A DNA stretch of 45,440 nt from Streptomyces viridiviolaceus (GTDB lineage: Bacteria > Actinomycetota > Actinomycetes > Streptomycetales > Streptomycetaceae): NCBI RefSeq assembly GCF_014650995.1, contig NZ_BMWA01000044.1:1-45440 (forward strand). Direction: 5' to 3'. The notes beneath the pieces are model-generated. The model saw nothing but the letters and a program-made list of their open reading frames with translations. It was not told where the DNA came from and did not search any database. Position 1 is the first letter of the stretch; each line of letters begins with the position of its first letter. The position numbers and the translations under genes were made by a program. Positions 44,014-45,440 of this stretch are shown here, piece by piece.

Positions 44014-45075
44014 GTGACCACAGTGACCAAGACCGAGGACGCGCCGGCCCCCACCGGGCCCGAGGGCTTTCTGTCGGTCCGCGACCTGAGCGTGCGGTTC
44101 GCCACGGAGGACGGCGAGGTCAAGGCGGTCGACGGTCTCTCCTTCGACGTCGAGCGCGGCCGGACCCTCGGCATCGTCGGCGAGTCCGGCTCCGGCAAGT
44201 CCGTGACCAACCTGACCATCCTGGGCCTGCACAACCCGCGGACCACCACGATCGACGGCGAGATCGTGCTCGACGGCAAGGAACTCGTCACCGCCACCGA
44301 ACGGGAAATGGAGCAGCTGCGCGGCAACAAGATCGCCATGATCTTCCAGGACCCGCTGACCGCCCTGTCCCCGTACTACACGGTGGGCCGGCAGATCGCC
44401 GAGCCCTTCATCAAGCACACCGGTGCCTCCAAGAAGGAGGGCTGGGCACGAGCGGTGGAGATGCTCGGCAAGGTCGGCATCCCCAACCCGGATCAGCGGG
44501 CCAAGGACTACCCGCACCAGTTCTCCGGCGGTATGCGCCAGCGCGCGATGATCGCGATGGCGCTGGTCTGCGACCCCGACCTGCTGATCGCCGACGAGCC
44601 GACCACCGCCCTCGACGTGACGGTCCAGGCGCAGATCCTGGACCTGCTCAAGGAACTCCAGCAGGAGTTCGGCTCGGCGATCGTCTTCATCACGCACGAC
44701 CTCGGGGTCATCGCCGACATGGCCGACGACATCCTGGTGATGTACGCGGGCAGCGCGGTGGAGCGCGGCAGCGTCGACGAGGTCCTCAGGGCGCCCAGGC
44801 ACCCGTACACCTGGGGCCTGCTCAACTCGATGCCACGCCTGGACTCCGACCTCAGCGCCCAGCTGTCGCCGATCCCCGGCACGCCGCCGTCGCTGCTCGA
44901 CCCGCCATCCGGCTGCCGTTTCCACCCCCGCTGCACCTTCCAGGACCGGGTCGGCGGCAACCGCTGCGTCACCGAACGCCCGTTGCTCGGCCCGGACCGG
45001 TCCTCGGCGTGCCATCTGACGGCGGAGCAGAAGCGGACCATCTTCATCGACGAGATCAAGCCCCGACTGGGCTAG
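44014..45075 (+). CDS. bldKD: BldKD, oligopeptide ABC transporter ATPase
   Basis: The 353-residue ATPase is of the OppD type. It has Walker A GESGSGKS (56-63), the Q-loop MIFQDPLTALSP, signature FSGGMRQR, Walker B LLIADEP and the switch ITHD. The C-terminal oligopeptide-transporter domain contains four cysteines (CRFHPRCTF...RC...AC) that may bind an iron-sulfur cluster, as in other OppD/DppD proteins. It powers the BldK importer with BldKE. The GTG at 44014 has AGGAAGAGGG upstream. A 57-bp gap with a strong AAGGAGG leads to bldKE. Confidence 0.95.
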   Translation: MTTVTKTEDAPAPTGPEGFLSVRDLSVRFATEDGEVKAVDGLSFDVERGRTLGIVGESGSGKSVTNLTILGLHNPRTTTIDGEIVLDGKELVTATEREMEQLRGNKIAMIFQDPLTALSPYYTVGRQIAEPFIKHTGASKKEGWARAVEMLGKVGIPNPDQRAKDYPHQFSGGMRQRAMIAMALVCDPDLLIADEPTTALDVTVQAQILDLLKELQQEFGSAIVFITHDLGVIADMADDILVMYAGSAVERGSVDEVLRAPRHPYTWGLLNSMPRLDSDLSAQLSPIPGTPPSLLDPPSGCRFHPRCTFQDRVGGNRCVTERPLLGPDRSSACHLTAEQKRTIFIDEIKPRLG

Positions 45076-45118
45076 GGCCGGCCCGAGGGCCGCAAGGCTC
45101 ACAAGGAGGACCTGCCGC

Positions 45119-45136
45119 ATGAAAGAGGAGTCATGA
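45119..45136 (+). CDS. Five-codon ORF overlapping the bldKE start
   Basis: The ATG at 45119 has AGGAGGACC upstream and encodes MKEES before a TGA stop at 45134-45136. That stop overlaps the bldKE ATG at 45133 (ATGA). The strong ribosome-binding site therefore favours this mini-ORF, and bldKE may be translated by coupling. The words ATGAAAGA at 45119 and 45133 look like a 14-bp imperfect duplication. Whether the mini-ORF is translated is unknown. Confidence 0.35.
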   Translation: MKEES

Positions 45137-45440
45137 AAGAAGACCTCGTCCTCCCCGCCCGGCGCGAGGCCGCGGCCGGCGGATCAGGGGAGCCGCTGCT
45201 GGTGGCGGAGGGCCTGACCAAGCACTTCCCGGTCAAGGGCGGCTTTCCCGTCCGGCGGACCGTCGGCCACGTCCAGGCCGTCGACGGCATCGACCTGACC
45301 GTGCACGCCGGGGAGAGCTTCGGCCTGGTGGGGGAGTCCGGCTGCGGCAAGTCGACCACGGGACGGCTGATCACCCGCCTGCTGGAGCCGACGGGCGGGA
45401 AGATCCTGTACAAGGGCCAGGACATCTCCCACGCCAAGCG
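45133..45440 (+). CDS. bldKE: BldKE, oligopeptide ABC transporter ATPase (3' end beyond window)
   Basis: The visible 102 residues are the N-terminus of an OppF/DppF-type ATPase: LLVAEGLTKHFPVKGGFPVR, then VQAVDGIDLTVHAGESFGLV, Walker A GESGCGKST and LLEPTGGKILYKGQDI. The gene runs off the window. The ATG at 45133 has GAGGAG only 2 nt away, while the better AAGGAGG lies about 24 nt upstream in front of a mini-ORF. Translation is probably coupled. It is the second ATPase of the BldK importer. Confidence 0.92.
   Translation, partial: MKEDLVLPARREAAAGGSGEPLLVAEGLTKHFPVKGGFPVRRTVGHVQAVDGIDLTVHAGESFGLVGESGCGKSTTGRLITRLLEPTGGKILYKGQDISHAK

Overview
The window is a high-GC actinobacterial chromosome segment, almost certainly Streptomyces. 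G+C is about 70% by eye, GTG starts are common, TTA codons are nearly absent, and typical Streptomyces families (DUF4245, DUF4190, UTRA-type GntR, SpoIIE phosphatase with an RsbW-like domain, a BldK importer) sit together. From memory, the gene order resembles the S. coelicolor region running from glpX towards the bldK locus; I could not check this.

Positions 1-10.2 kb are core housekeeping: glpX (gluconeogenesis), a DUF4245 protein, a nitroreductase, a DUF4287 protein, xseBA (exonuclease VII), an APC permease, ispH (isoprenoids), ppgK (polyphosphate glucokinase), a DUF6542 membrane protein and ychF. A roughly 190-bp tandem repeat lies between the APC permease and xseA. Several genes here have a -10-like hexamer 6-7 nt before the start codon and no usable ribosome-binding site, which suggests leaderless mRNAs.

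Positions 10.15-12.9 kb are accessory. A vapBC toxin-antitoxin pair is bounded by a 37-bp direct repeat whose left copy is the 3' end of ychF. A second direct repeat, a possible glycoside-hydrolase remnant, inverted repeats and two genes for small exported proteins follow. This looks like a scar of repeated insertion at the ychF 3' end.

Positions 12.9-30.7 kb are regulatory and secretory. They hold a divergent LysR/SDR pair, a secreted subtilisin-like protease convergent with a serpin, a DUF4190 membrane protein, a GntR regulator, a SPOR-like small protein and a Nudix hydrolase. Next come a small anti-sigma-type ATPase, a large PAS-PAS-GAF-SpoIIE-HATPase protein, a secreted FG-GAP protein, and a divergent pair of membrane-anchored proteins (coiled-coil and GH18-like).

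Positions 30.7-34.5 kb hold a minus-strand operon (small hypothetical, membrane anchor, sdhA, sdhB) of the mycobacterial Sdh1 type, with Crp-like sites upstream. Positions 34.8-45.4 kb hold an orphan oligopeptide-binding lipoprotein with an unusual acidic insert, typA with a strong terminator, and the bldKABCDE importer. The last gene is cut by the window end. The bldK operon has a structured leader of about 600 bp with a 26-codon small ORF, a hairpin after bldKB, and a five-codon ORF overlapping the bldKE start.
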